Program-made: the position numbers and the translations under genes | Part shown: piece after piece, positions 8,301-16,159 of the stretch | How the letters are laid out: every line of letters begins with the position of its first letter | How positions within the stretch are numbered: position 1 is the first letter of the stretch | DNA from: an uncultured Arsenicibacter sp. | Lineage (GTDB): Bacteria > Bacteroidota > Bacteroidia > Cytophagales > Spirosomataceae | Direction of reading: 5' to 3' | Assembly (NCBI RefSeq): GCF_945952095.1 | Contig: NZ_CAMFHL010000085.1 | Coordinates: forward strand, 1-24,732 | Length of the DNA stretch: 24,732 nt | The notes under the pieces: model-generated | The model's input: only the letters and a program-made list of their open reading frames with translations | What the model was told of the DNA's origin: nothing | The model's database searches: none

Positions 8301-11300
8301 TGTAATGCCGCTGGTTGCACCAGGCAACCATTTCTGGATACGGATATTATTCTGATCGACCACATAAACAGCCCCGCTGGCATCAACAAACACACCCGCT
8401 ACGCCATCCAGAGACTTATCGTCACTACCAGCTACCCCATTCCCGGCCACAACGGTACCGCTGGTGGCGCCGGGCGCCCATTTAACCACCCGGTTATTCG
8501 TGTAATCGGCGGCGTAGATATTACCGGCCGCATCCAGACAAACCCCTGCCGGAAAGCTCAGGTGTTCGGTATCATCACCCTGATTACCGGCCGGATCTCC
8601 GGCAACCGTCACACCTGCCGTTACCGCTTCGGCTTTGGTGGTATGTACGAGTGTTGTCCCTTTGTACCAATCCGCCTGACTAATGAGCTGACTGCTCGAC
8701 AAGGTAAGGCTAGTTACCCCCACGCAACTGGCGGCCCCGGTATTGGTCAGGCTGAGAACCGGTGTATTGCACGATGTCACACTGATCGTAGCTGTGGCTG
8801 TCCCTGAGCACGCGCCTGTTGTCCCAGTGACTGTGTAGATGGCCGTCCCGACAGCCGGTGAAACGACCAGCGTGGCACTGGTCGAATTATCCGGCCACCG
8901 GTATGCCAGACCATTATAAGCCGTAAGCGTAACGCTCTGCCCTTCAGTAATGGTTTTCGAGGCCGGCACGACTGTAACATTCGGTGTTGCTCCGATGGTC
9001 AGTGAAGACGTAACCGCAGTACATCCGGCCGTACTGGTGACGCGGGCGGTGTAGTTGCCACTTGTCTGCGGCGTAAACCCGGCATTAATTGGTATAGAAC
9101 GCCATTTCTGAATCCGGTTGTTTCCAATGTCAGTGACATAGACCGATCCGGCAGCATCGACAAAGACATTTACCGGTGAATTAAAGCCATACGCATCGGT
9201 GCCATAGCTATTCCCACCGGCCACAGTCGTTCCGCTGGTGGCACCGGCCGCCCATTTCTGCACCCGCTGGTTGGTCATGTCTGCCACATAAACGGCATCA
9301 CTGGCATCGACAAAAATACCGCGCGGGCTATATAACTGTGTGGCGTACGAACCTCCCCCGTTGCCACCGGCTACGACCGTTCCGCTGGTGGCAACGGGCG
9401 CCCATTTGACCACTCGTTCATTGGCTGCATCACTGACAAAAACAGCACCGGCGGCATTAAGGTATAAGCCAATCGGGTTGTTGAGCTGGTTGAGGGCATT
9501 GCCTTTGCCATTCCCGCCTGCAACGACTGTACCGCTCGTAGCGCCGGGTGCCCATTTCATGACCCGGTAGTTATTAAAGTCGGTGATGTACACATTACCG
9601 GCTCCATCCACATATAAGCCTTCCGGACCATTTAACTGATTCGCTGCACTTCCGGAGCTGTTCCCGCCGGCAACGACGGTACCACTGGTCGCTCCCGCTG
9701 CCCATTTCATAATCCGGTTGTTATCCCGGTCGCCGACATACACGGCACCGGCAGCATCCACAAAGACCAGGTTCGGTTTATTGAGCTGATTAGCCCCGCT
9801 GCCAGATCCGTTGCCACCGGCGACGGTAACGCCGGTCGTCGCACCCGCCGTCCATTTCACCACCCGATGGTTGTTGAAGTCAGCCACATACACGGCTCCG
9901 GCGGCATCCACATAAATGCCCCCCGGCAAATCCAGCTGATTCAAGCCGGCACCCTGTCCGTTGCCCGCCGCGGCCGTCGTCGCCGTGAAGGCATAGGCCG
10001 AGCTCACCAGTGTGGTGCCGTTATACCAGCTAACCCGTAAGGGTACCTGATCACTGAGTACCGTCAGACTCGCCACACCAATGCAGTTCGCAATCCCTGT
10101 GTTGGTAAGGCTTACCGACGGAGCCACACAAGCGGGCGCCACCACCGTAATGCTGCTCACCGCCAGACAACCGCCGGAGAGTCCCGTCACCGAATACACA
10201 TTCGGCGTATTAACAGAAACGGATGCGGTCCTGGCACCCGTACTCCATGTATAACTATCGGCCCCGGTGGCCGTCAGGGTTGCCCGCTGATCAGGACTTA
10301 CGGTCAGAGACGGGCTGGCGGAGATGGTCAGGGCAAATGATGAGGTTATGGTAATGCTGTTACTCAGTGCCGTACAACCGTTGGTACCGGTAATCAGCGC
10401 CGAATATACCCCCGGCACCGGTGGGACATACAAAACATTGGTTGAGAGCCATTTCTGAATCCGGTTATTGCCAACGTCGGCTACGTACACCGACCCGGCC
10501 CCGTCGACATGCACCGCAATCGGTGAGTTGAAATAAGCCCCTCCCTCTATATTGAAACCATTGCCACCGGCTACGGTGGTCCCGCTGACAGCGCCGGAAG
10601 CCCATTTTTGCACCCGCTGATTGGTCATATCGGCGATGTACAGATCGCCGCTGCTGTTGATAAACATCCCCCGCGGATTGTTCAACTGATTGGCCGCGTT
10701 TCCCTGTCCGTTGCCACCGGCGACGAGGGTACCGCTGGTAGACCCTTTTGCCCACTTCATCACGCGGCTCATGCCGCCATCAGCCACGTACACCGCACCG
10801 GCTGCATCTACAGCCATACCCGATACAAACGAAAACTGGTTTGGATTACTGCCCTGTCCGTTGCCACCGGCTACGGTGGTGCCACTCGTGGCACCGGCCG
10901 CCCATTTCTGCACACGGAAGTTATTGGCATCAGCGACGTACACTGCACCAGATGCATCCACATAGAGCGCACCGGGGGAGTTCAGCAGGTTAGCTGCCGA
11001 TCCGGAAAAACCGGTACCGGCTACGATGGTACCGCTGGTCGCCCCCGCCGCCCATTTCATGACCCGTGCACTCGCATTGGAGGAAACATATACAGCACCG
11101 GCCGCATCCACAAAAATACCAGTCGGGTTAGACAGCTGATTATTGGCCGTCCCCTGCCCGTTGCCACCAGCCACCGTGATGCCGCTGGTTGAGCCGGGCA
11201 GCCATTTCTGTACGCGGTGATTACCGTAATCAGCGACATATACCGTACCAGTGCCATCGACAAAAACGCCTTGCGGAAGGTTCAGCTGATCAAGTCCGCT

Positions 11301-11675
11301 GCCCTGCCCGTTACCCCCGGCAACAGTGCTGCCTGTAACTGCCGACTGTGCATTGGCACTGGCCACCACGGTCCCGGACCGGAACCAGTCGATACGGGCC
11401 ATGCTCTGACTACTGCTGGCCGACAAACTGGCGGCCCCTACGCAATTGGCCGCACCGGTATTGGTGATGACCGCATCCGGCAATGTACAGGGGGTCTGCG
11501 CATAGGCTATGGCACCGGAAAAAAGAAAACCGATCAGTGCCGGAACGATGACGGATACCCATGAACGTTGCCGGCCCGGGACTCCCGGACAAGTCAAGTA
11601 CCTGAGAAAAAAAGTACGCCTCCATCTTGCCGGAATAAACTCCCGGCAGTTGCTGAGTAAAACGGATAAGTCCAT
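5397..11675 (-). CDS. Giant secreted NHL-propeller / Ig-like repeat surface protein
   Basis: This 2092-residue protein starts at the ATG at 11675. That start gives a leader of about 40 bases from the conserved promoter element; an upstream in-frame ATG at 11888 would place that promoter inside the gene. A long signal region precedes the hydrophobic stretch SVIVPALIGFLFSGAIAYAQ (about 41-60). Domains in order: three blocks of six NHL repeats (about 116-412, 564-862, 1019-1307), with motifs such as FVDAAGAVYVAD, NNRIQKW and TVAGGNG; each block is flanked by halves of an Ig-like domain and followed by an Ig-like repeat; then nine tandem Ig-like repeats of 71-77 residues (about 1337-1996) with LTICpGqSTTLTA, WSTG and STTAYSVTV; and a final domain of about 95 residues ending VTGTACP. 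No enzymatic motif is visible. NHL propellers and Ig arrays usually bind protein or glycan, so an adhesin or matrix role is inferred. I see no recognisable T9SS sorting domain. Confidence 0.9.
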   Translation of the reverse strand: MDLSVLLSNCREFIPARWRRTFFLRYLTCPGVPGRQRSWVSVIVPALIGFLFSGAIAYAQTPCTLPDAVITNTGAANCVGAASLSASSSQSMARIDWFRSGTVVASANAQSAVTGSTVAGGNGQGSGLDQLNLPQGVFVDGTGTVYVADYGNHRVQKWLPGSTSGITVAGGNGQGTANNQLSNPTGIFVDAAGAVYVSSNASARVMKWAAGATSGTIVAGTGFSGSAANLLNSPGALYVDASGAVYVADANNFRVQKWAAGATSGTTVAGGNGQGSNPNQFSFVSGMAVDAAGAVYVADGGMSRVMKWAKGSTSGTLVAGGNGQGNAANQLNNPRGMFINSSGDLYIADMTNQRVQKWASGAVSGTTVAGGNGFNIEGGAYFNSPIAVHVDGAGSVYVADVGNNRIQKWLSTNVLYVPPVPGVYSALITGTNGCTALSNSITITSSFALTISASPSLTVSPDQRATLTATGADSYTWSTGARTASVSVNTPNVYSVTGLSGGCLAVSSITVVAPACVAPSVSLTNTGIANCIGVASLTVLSDQVPLRVSWYNGTTLVSSAYAFTATTAAAGNGQGAGLNQLDLPGGIYVDAAGAVYVADFNNHRVVKWTAGATTGVTVAGGNGSGSGANQLNKPNLVFVDAAGAVYVGDRDNNRIMKWAAGATSGTVVAGGNSSGSAANQLNGPEGLYVDGAGNVYITDFNNYRVMKWAPGATSGTVVAGGNGKGNALNQLNNPIGLYLNAAGAVFVSDAANERVVKWAPVATSGTVVAGGNGGGSYATQLYSPRGIFVDASDAVYVADMTNQRVQKWAAGATSGTTVAGGNSYGTDAYGFNSPVNVFVDAAGSVYVTDIGNNRIQKWRSIPINAGFTPQTSGNYTARVTSTAGCTAVTSSLTIGATPNVTVVPASKTITEGQSVTLTAYNGLAYRWPDNSTSATLVVSPAVGTAIYTVTGTTGACSGTATATISVTSCNTPVLSLTNTGAASCVGVTSLTLSSSQLISQADWYKGTTLVHTTKAEAVTAGVTVAGDPAGNQGDDTEHLSFPAGVCLDAAGNIYAADYTNNRVVKWAPGATSGTVVAGNGVAGSDDKSLDGVAGVFVDASGAVYVVDQNNIRIQKWLPGATSGITVAGGNGDLIFPSAVFVDASGAMYVVDQGTGLVEKWAAGATSSTTVAGANGELSSPAGIFVDAAGTMYIADAGNNRVVKWAAGATSGTVVAGQGGNSGTSAWQLDYPSGVYVNAAGAVYVADQNNNRIQKWLPGATAGVTVAGGVGGADASQLLYPIGLVFDAAGAMYIADGGNNRIQKWESGEAKLTYTPAETGTYKVMVTMPNGCTAQTNNVLISGPPSLTIVPASQTISVGMSTTLTVSGGTAFTWSSGQSTSAITVNPVSTTAYSVTVANASGCVSETSATVTVVPAVTAQIGGNLSVCAGSSTTLTARDLANRPNVTYHWSTGESTTAVVVSPVSTTAYSVTITDAFGGYSSTSVTVSLNPAVTVSVAGNLSVCPGFSTTLSATDLTGGQSLTYRWSDGTSLSAIVVSPASTTAYSVTLTNASGCASATMVTVTVNPAATAVIGGSLTICPGQSTTLTAQGGTSYTWSTGSSLSAVVVSPASTTAYSLTVVTASGCVASTSVTVSVNASVAAGISGNLTICQGQSTTLTASGAPTVLWSTGAVSADLVVAPVSTTAYSVTVSSGAGCQSTTSVTVTVNPAATATIGGTLTICPGLSTTLTATGGESYLWSTGASLSAIVVSPASTTAYSVTVTNASGCASMTGVTVLVNPAAVAAISGGLAICTAGSTTLTASDMGGDQGTNYLWSTGSTSASLVAAPVSTTAYSVTVTNATGCRSVTSVTVSVNPAVTATVSGNLTICAGTGTQLTASGGSTYLWSTGENTASVTVSPVSTTAYSVTVSNGSGCWSVTGVTVSVNPAVTAAISGNLTLCAGQSTTLTAAGGSSYRWSTGATGPVLSLTPVMTDVYRVTVTNGSGCTAVASATVIVNSVLTAQATQAVVSGVLGAGSCSVRITGTGIGDRFEITGLGGYVFSTVYRNGGTHPFATTATITKPGTYTYTAYYINPCGGLSQDQRTVIVTGTACP
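5690..7665 (-). repeat. Nine tandem Ig-like repeats, period about 213-231 bp
   Basis: The WSTG/WSDG/WSSG codons recur at about 5805, 6018, 6227, 6449, 6668, 6881, 7097, 7322 and 7549, spaced 210-227 bases. Eight of the nine units share the pattern small-ICxGxSTTLTA...WSTG...VVxPxSTTAYSVTV...GCxSxTxVTVxVNP. Several lines of DNA are nearly alike between units, for example around the STTAYSVTV segment, so unit number could change by homologous recombination. Confidence 0.85.
7755..11330 (-). repeat. Three six-blade NHL propeller modules (18 NHL repeats)
   Basis: Propeller-coding blocks lie at about 10440-11330, 9090-9985 and 7755-8620. Each has six units of about 44-54 residues built on TVAGGNGqG...QLnxPxGvFVDAaGaVYVADxxNxRVqKWaaGATSG. 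In each block the sixth unit ends IQKW and runs into a Y.P..xGxY segment of the surrounding Ig-like domain. Blade sequences are similar enough at DNA level (recurring ccaccggc.acg and gcatccac motifs) to suggest recent duplication of whole modules. Confidence 0.88.
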
Positions 11676-11721
11676 AAATGGATCGTGTAGTGATTGGGTA
11701 ATTACAAGTTTACTAACCGCA

Positions 11722-11729
11722 CAAAGTAC
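11722..11729 (-). promoter_or_regulatory. -7-like element GTACTTTG of the giant surface-protein gene
   Basis: Read on the minus strand, GTACTTTG is followed 13 bases further by TAAAC. The same layout, GTTCTTTG then TAAAC at the same distance, stands before the sigma-factor gene. The element begins exactly 18 bases after the nearest GGCAGGAT repeat at both loci. It resembles the Bacteroidota TAnnTTTG -7 box with one base fewer. The expected start near 11715 leaves a leader of about 40 bases to the ATG at 11675. Confidence 0.6.
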
Positions 11730-11746
11730 GCCTGCACGGTAGTTTG

Positions 11747-11839
11747 AATCCTGCCAATCAGTACCCGTATCCTGCCTGCGATACCAGGATCCTGCCAATT
11801 GATACCCGAATCCTGCCAAGCAGCCCGTTTTGACAGGAT
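11747..11839 (-). repeat. Four tandem ~21-bp direct repeats (ATCCTGCC array), activator site candidate
   Basis: ATCCTGCC occurs at 11748, 11769, 11789 and 11810, spacing 21, 20 and 21 bases, or two helical turns. Three units continue with a GATACC-like tract; the one furthest from the gene is followed by GCCCGT. An inverted half-copy, GACAGGAT, lies at 11832-11839. Two copies of the same repeat precede the sigma-factor gene, again with GCCCGT after the last. Direct repeats of this period suit a dimeric or cooperative regulator binding one DNA face, for example the LytTR family, but the protein is not identified. Confidence 0.7.
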
Positions 11840-12055
11840 CACTGCAATGCAGAGCTGGTATCGTTACAGCGGTATGTCTGCTCACCATTTTCCGGATCGA
11901 AGGGCGTATTCCGGCAGACCGTAATCCCCTCTGATCCCCAACCTATTTATAACCAGCCCCCTTTTGTTCTCTCCGGAAAATGCTGCATATTTAACCAGGC
12001 ATCTCATCTGAAAAGCCTTTCTTTTTTCCTTCTCCCGGATAAAGCACTGACATAC

Positions 12056-12547
12056 ATGCAAGTATCTCAAAAAGTCCCGACCAACCACTTAACACTCGAC
12101 GAACTTGACTACGCGATCCTTGAACAGTTACAACAGGACGGCCGCCGGTCATTTACCGACATGGCCGAACATCTGGGTGTATCGGTAAGTACCATCCGCA
12201 CGCGGGCCAGTAAACTGATCGACGACAAAACCATTCAGGTTGTCGGCCGCGTAAACACCGAACGTGTTGGCTTTCACGCCTATGCACACATTAAAATTTC
12301 GATCCGGCCCGCCAAGCTGATTGAATCTGTAGCGGCTCAGCTTCAGGAATACCGCGAAGTAAGCTTTCTGGCCCTGACTTCCGGCGACTTTGACCTGCAG
12401 GTTGATGTCATGTGCCGTGATAACAACCACCTGCTCGAAATTATCAACGACCGGATTCTGCGGATTGAGGGCGTCCACCAAACCAAAACCGACATGTATC
12501 TGAAGATCCTGAAATATGCACAGCCGGATCTGAATCTGCTCTTCTGA
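12056..12547 (+). CDS. Lrp/AsnC-family transcriptional regulator
   Basis: This 163-residue protein has the family's layout and usual length. Residues 13-60 form the winged helix-turn-helix (LDELDYAILEQLQQDGRRSF start; recognition helix around SVSTIRTRASKL at 43-54). Residues 72-150 form the RAM/AsnC ligand-binding domain, with the typical turn TSGDFDLQVDV at 108-118. Family members form dimers to octamers and respond to amino acids, often controlling amino-acid metabolism and their own gene. It is divergent from the giant surface-protein gene, 380 bases away, so it could bind there; nothing in the sequence shows this. The start ATG at 12056 is the only reasonable one and has no Shine-Dalgarno. 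A hairpin with TTTTA follows the stop. Confidence 0.93.
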   Translation: MQVSQKVPTNHLTLDELDYAILEQLQQDGRRSFTDMAEHLGVSVSTIRTRASKLIDDKTIQVVGRVNTERVGFHAYAHIKISIRPAKLIESVAAQLQEYREVSFLALTSGDFDLQVDVMCRDNNHLLEIINDRILRIEGVHQTKTDMYLKILKYAQPDLNLLF

Positions 12548-12551
12548 TTGT

Positions 12552-12580
12552 ATGGTGGCGCCCCGATAGCCACCATTTTA
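12552..12580 (+). terminator. Terminator of the Lrp-type regulator gene
   Basis: ATGGTGGC (12552-12559) pairs with GCCACCAT (12569-12576), loop 9 bases, followed by TTTTATA. It begins 5 bases after the stop codon, the classic layout for a Rho-independent terminator. Confidence 0.75.
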
Positions 12581-12820
12581 TACCTTGTTTTTAAGATTTC
12601 TTATAATATTGCGTCTGTTTCAGCAAATTTTACAGAATAGTATTCTTTTTTCTGCAAAATCGTACGTAACTTAGTGTGCGAATTATACTTCATCAACAGA
12701 CTTATTTCTTCTCCTATGCAACAACGTGTGTGGACACGGTAAATTGACCGGCTATGTAGTACACTAGCCTGCGACTCGCTTCAGATCGTCTTTCGCTTCA
12801 CTAATCAATACGTATCGCTC

Positions 12821-15800
12821 ATGTTTACCTTAAACCGATCCCGGCTGCTGGCGTTAGCATTGGCCTTTACTACCACAACCGGGTATGTTGCCAACGGGCA
12901 GACGGCTCCGAAATTTGCCTTTGCCGAACCCGGTATTTCGCCCGACGGCACCGAAATCGCGTTTATTTCCGGAGGAGATATCTGGACCGTTCCGGCATCG
13001 GGCGGCGATGCCCGTCTGCTGGTGGCGCATGCCGATTATGAATCCCGTCCGCTGTACTCGCCCGACGGGAAATACCTTGCGTTCAGCTCAACCCGCACCG
13101 GAAACGGCGATGTTTACCTGCTCACGCTTGACTCCGGTGAACTCCGCCGCCTGACGTACGATGACGGTGCCGAGTCGCCGACTGCCTGGAGTCACGACAG
13201 CCGCATGGTCTATTTTCAGTCGACCACAAAAGACATCGCGGGGATGAACGACCTGTTCCGGGTTAATATCCAGGGAGGAACGCCCATGCCTGTCACTGCC
13301 GACCGCTATGCCAGTGAGTTTTTCGGTATGCCCTCACCGGATGGCCGCCTGCTGGCATTTTCCGCACGCGGCATCTCGGCCGCTCAGTGGTGGCGTAAAG
13401 GCAACAGCCATATTGATCAGACTGAAATCTGGACCTGCCAGATCAGTAATAAAGACAGTAAGCCTGTTTATGAACAACTTACCGAAGGCGGCGCCAAAGA
13501 ACTCTGGCCGCTCTGGAGTCAGGACGGGCAGACGATATACTACATTTCAGACCGTAGCGGTCAGCAAAATATCTGGGCAAAGTCACTCAGTGGCAAACCC
13601 GCTCAGCTTACGGCTTTTAAGGAAGGACGTGTCTTGTGGCCGTCGATCAGCCAGAACGGCAAAACCATTGTTTTTGAACGGGATTTCGGGATCTGGTCAT
13701 ACAATACAGCCACCAAACAGACCACGCCTGTCAGCATCAGACTGCGCGGTGCGGCGGCCGGCTCATCGGTCGATCACCTGAAACTGACCGGACAGTTCCG
13801 TGATCTGGCGGTATCGCCGGATGGCAAAAAAGTAGCCTTTACGGCTCATGGCGAGGTATTTGCCGCTTCTGCCAAAGACGGCGGCGACGCCGTTCAGGTC
13901 AGCAATACGCCCTCCGTTGAATCACAGCTGGTCTGGACACCCAATAGCCGGGCGCTGATCTACGTCAGTACGCGGTCGGGCGCGGGCAACCTGTACCAGT
14001 ATGACTTTGCGACGCGGAAAGAAACCCGCCTGACCAGCAGTGATCAGGACGACAGCGGTCCGGTGCTCTCACCAGACGGCAAATCCATGGCCTTTGTCCG
14101 CAACGGGCAGGAACTGCGGGTACTTGATCTGGCCACACAGAAAGACCGCGTACTGTATAAAGGTTATCTGGGCCGTGCTCCGTTCAGCAGTTCGGGTTCT
14201 GTCGTGTGGTCGCCCGACGGCAAGTGGGTCGCTTTCGCAGTCTACGGGGCAAAAACCTTCCGTAACGTATGGGTAGTACCGGCAGCCGGTGGTGAAAGCA
14301 AGGCTGTCAGTTTCATTGCCAATACCTTCGGCGGCAACCTGAGCTGGAGCCCGGACGGCAAATACATTCTCTTCGGCACCACCCAGCGGACCGAAACCGC
14401 CCAGCTGGCCCGAATTGATCTGGTGCCGCGAACTCCTAAATTCCGCGAAGATCAGTTCCGCGACCTGTTCAACGAAGAACTACCGAAAACCCTTCGTCCG
14501 GCAACACCGGCGCCAACCGCACCGGCACCGGCCGATAAGCCGGCCAGGGCCGACAGCGTACTGGCTTCGGCCACAGCCACCGCTAAAGCGTCGGGCAGCA
14601 GCAGCACAACGATTGTATTTGAGGACATCCGCCAGCGCCTGAGCCTTTTACCGGTCGGCGTCGATGTGGATGCACAGAGCATCAGCAAAGACGGCAAAAC
14701 CCTTCTGCTGGTCGCCACGGTCGGTGGTCGTCAGAACCTGTATACGTATTCGCTGGACGAATCAACCGGCGAACGGCCGGTAGCCCGTCAGCTGACATCT
14801 ACGCCCGGCTTCAAGAGCAGTGCACAGTTCAGCAGCGACGGTAAAGAGGTCTATTATCTGGAGCAGGGCCGGATCCAGTCCGTATCGCTGGATCGCCGGG
14901 AACCCAGAGCCATTGCTGCAACGGCCGAACTTGACGTTGATTTTGCAAGCGAAAAAATGCAGGTGTTCCAGCAAGCCTGGGACGTGCAGAACAAAGGATT
15001 TTATGACGCAAACTTCCACGGCACCAACTGGCAGTCGGTTAAATCGGAGTATGAGCCGTTTGTGGCCGGTACCCGCACACCCGATGAACTCCGCCGGCTG
15101 CTGAATCTGATGGTTGGTGAGCTGAATGCCTCCCACTCGGGCGTATCCAATCCGCAGGGAGCAGCAGAACCAACCATCGGCCGTACGGGCCTGCGCTTTG
15201 ACCGGGTTACGTACGAAAATACCGGTAAACTCCGGATCACCGAAATCATTGCCCTCAGCCCTGCGGCACTCGCCAACGGCCTGAAAACCGGTGATTACGT
15301 GCTGGCCATTGACGGAAAAACCATCAACGGACAAACCAACATTGATCAGTTGCTGAGTAATAAAATCAACCGGCGGGTTACGCTGATGGTTGCCGCTACG
15401 GCTGAAGGCACCGGCTCACGGGAAATCAACATCCTGCCGGTTAATCTGGCCACCGAAAAAGGATTGTTGTATAAACAATGGGTACAGCAACAACGCGATT
15501 ACGTCGACAAAGCCAGTAACGGCCGGCTGGGCTACGTGCATATGCCCGACATGTCGGCCGAATCGCTGAACCAGCTGTATATCGATCTGGATGCCGATAA
15601 TCACGCCCGCGACGGGGTCATTGTCGATGTCCGGAACAATAACGGAGGGTTTGTGAATGCCTACGCCATCGACGTATTTGCGCGGAAAGGCTACATGACC
15701 ATGACCTCACGCGGACTGCCGCCCGCACCGGCCCGTACGCAGCTTGGTCAGCGCGCACTGGAGCGGCCGACCATTCTGCTGACAAACCAGCACTCACTGT

Positions 15801-16117
15801 CGGATGCCGAAGATTTTACGGAAGGCTACCGGTCGCTGAAACTGGGTAAAGTGGTAGGCGAGCCAACGGCAGGCTGGATTATCTTTACCTCGGCAGCCCA
15901 GCTGATTGACGGATCGAGTATCCGGTTACCGTTCTCGAAAATTACCGATAACAGCGGCAAAAATATGGAATTAGCCCCGCGGCCCGTCGACATTCCCGTC
16001 AAACGGCCGATCGGGGAAAGCTACACAACGCAGATCAAACAGCTCGATGTAGCGGTAAAGGAATTGCTTAAACAAGTAGACGATGAACGGTCTACGAAGG
16101 CAATCAGTGGTAAATAG
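12821..16117 (+). CDS. Tricorn-like protease (PD40 propellers, PDZ, S41 core)
   Basis: This 1098-residue protein has a signal peptide (1-27, ending NGQ), so it acts outside the cytoplasm, probably in the periplasm. Residues 30-540 and about 610-700 carry PD40/TolB-type beta-propeller repeats (SPDGKYLAF, SPDGKKVAF, SPDGKWVAF, SPDGKYILF). An Ala/Pro/Ser-rich linker lies at 560-597. A PDZ-like domain follows at about 790-865 and the S41/tricorn core at about 900-1060. The tricorn catalytic set is present by alignment to known motifs: S771-H772 in ELNASHSG, S994 in HSLSDAEDF and E1050 in NMELAPRP. RNNNGGFVN at 938-946 is the oxyanion-region strand. Such proteins degrade oligopeptides. The gene is convergent with the sigma-factor gene, 42 bases between stops, with a shared terminator. 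Confidence 0.94.
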   Translation: MFTLNRSRLLALALAFTTTTGYVANGQTAPKFAFAEPGISPDGTEIAFISGGDIWTVPASGGDARLLVAHADYESRPLYSPDGKYLAFSSTRTGNGDVYLLTLDSGELRRLTYDDGAESPTAWSHDSRMVYFQSTTKDIAGMNDLFRVNIQGGTPMPVTADRYASEFFGMPSPDGRLLAFSARGISAAQWWRKGNSHIDQTEIWTCQISNKDSKPVYEQLTEGGAKELWPLWSQDGQTIYYISDRSGQQNIWAKSLSGKPAQLTAFKEGRVLWPSISQNGKTIVFERDFGIWSYNTATKQTTPVSIRLRGAAAGSSVDHLKLTGQFRDLAVSPDGKKVAFTAHGEVFAASAKDGGDAVQVSNTPSVESQLVWTPNSRALIYVSTRSGAGNLYQYDFATRKETRLTSSDQDDSGPVLSPDGKSMAFVRNGQELRVLDLATQKDRVLYKGYLGRAPFSSSGSVVWSPDGKWVAFAVYGAKTFRNVWVVPAAGGESKAVSFIANTFGGNLSWSPDGKYILFGTTQRTETAQLARIDLVPRTPKFREDQFRDLFNEELPKTLRPATPAPTAPAPADKPARADSVLASATATAKASGSSSTTIVFEDIRQRLSLLPVGVDVDAQSISKDGKTLLLVATVGGRQNLYTYSLDESTGERPVARQLTSTPGFKSSAQFSSDGKEVYYLEQGRIQSVSLDRREPRAIAATAELDVDFASEKMQVFQQAWDVQNKGFYDANFHGTNWQSVKSEYEPFVAGTRTPDELRRLLNLMVGELNASHSGVSNPQGAAEPTIGRTGLRFDRVTYENTGKLRITEIIALSPAALANGLKTGDYVLAIDGKTINGQTNIDQLLSNKINRRVTLMVAATAEGTGSREINILPVNLATEKGLLYKQWVQQQRDYVDKASNGRLGYVHMPDMSAESLNQLYIDLDADNHARDGVIVDVRNNNGGFVNAYAIDVFARKGYMTMTSRGLPPAPARTQLGQRALERPTILLTNQHSLSDAEDFTEGYRSLKLGKVVGEPTAGWIIFTSAAQLIDGSSIRLPFSKITDNSGKNMELAPRPVDIPVKRPIGESYTTQIKQLDVAVKELLKQVDDERSTKAISGK

Positions 16118-16123
16118 CTGATA

Positions 16124-16150
16124 AACCCCGCCAGGTCTCCCGGCGGGGTT
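16124..16150. terminator. Bidirectional terminator between protease and sigma factor
   Basis: AACCCCGCC (16124-16132) and GGCGGGGTT (16142-16150) form a 9-bp stem with a 9-base loop. It sits between the convergent stops at 16117 and 16160. Plus-strand reading is followed by ATTTGTTTG, minus-strand reading by TATCAGCTATTT, so the plus direction is the better terminator. Confidence 0.75.
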
Positions 16151-16159
16151 ATTTGTTTG

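Larger units (their letters stand above)
11676..12055. other. 380-bp divergent intergenic region
   Basis: This lies between the giant surface-protein gene (-) and the Lrp-type regulator (+). It holds the minus-strand promoter at 11722-11729 and the tandem ATCCTGCC array at 11748-11817. From about 11890 to 12055 there is pyrimidine-rich DNA (CCCCCTTTTGTTCTCTCC and a TTTCTTTTTTCC run) in front of the regulator. I find no convincing promoter for the regulator and no small gene. Confidence 0.6.

Noticed and set aside
11747..11839. CRISPR-like array
   Set aside because: Repeat cores are only 8 bases with 12-13 base intervals that are themselves alike; no cas genes. The layout fits protein-binding sites.
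11676..11888. Upstream start for the giant surface protein at 11888
   Set aside because: It would place the conserved promoter and repeat array inside the coding region and would bury the signal peptide more than 100 residues in.
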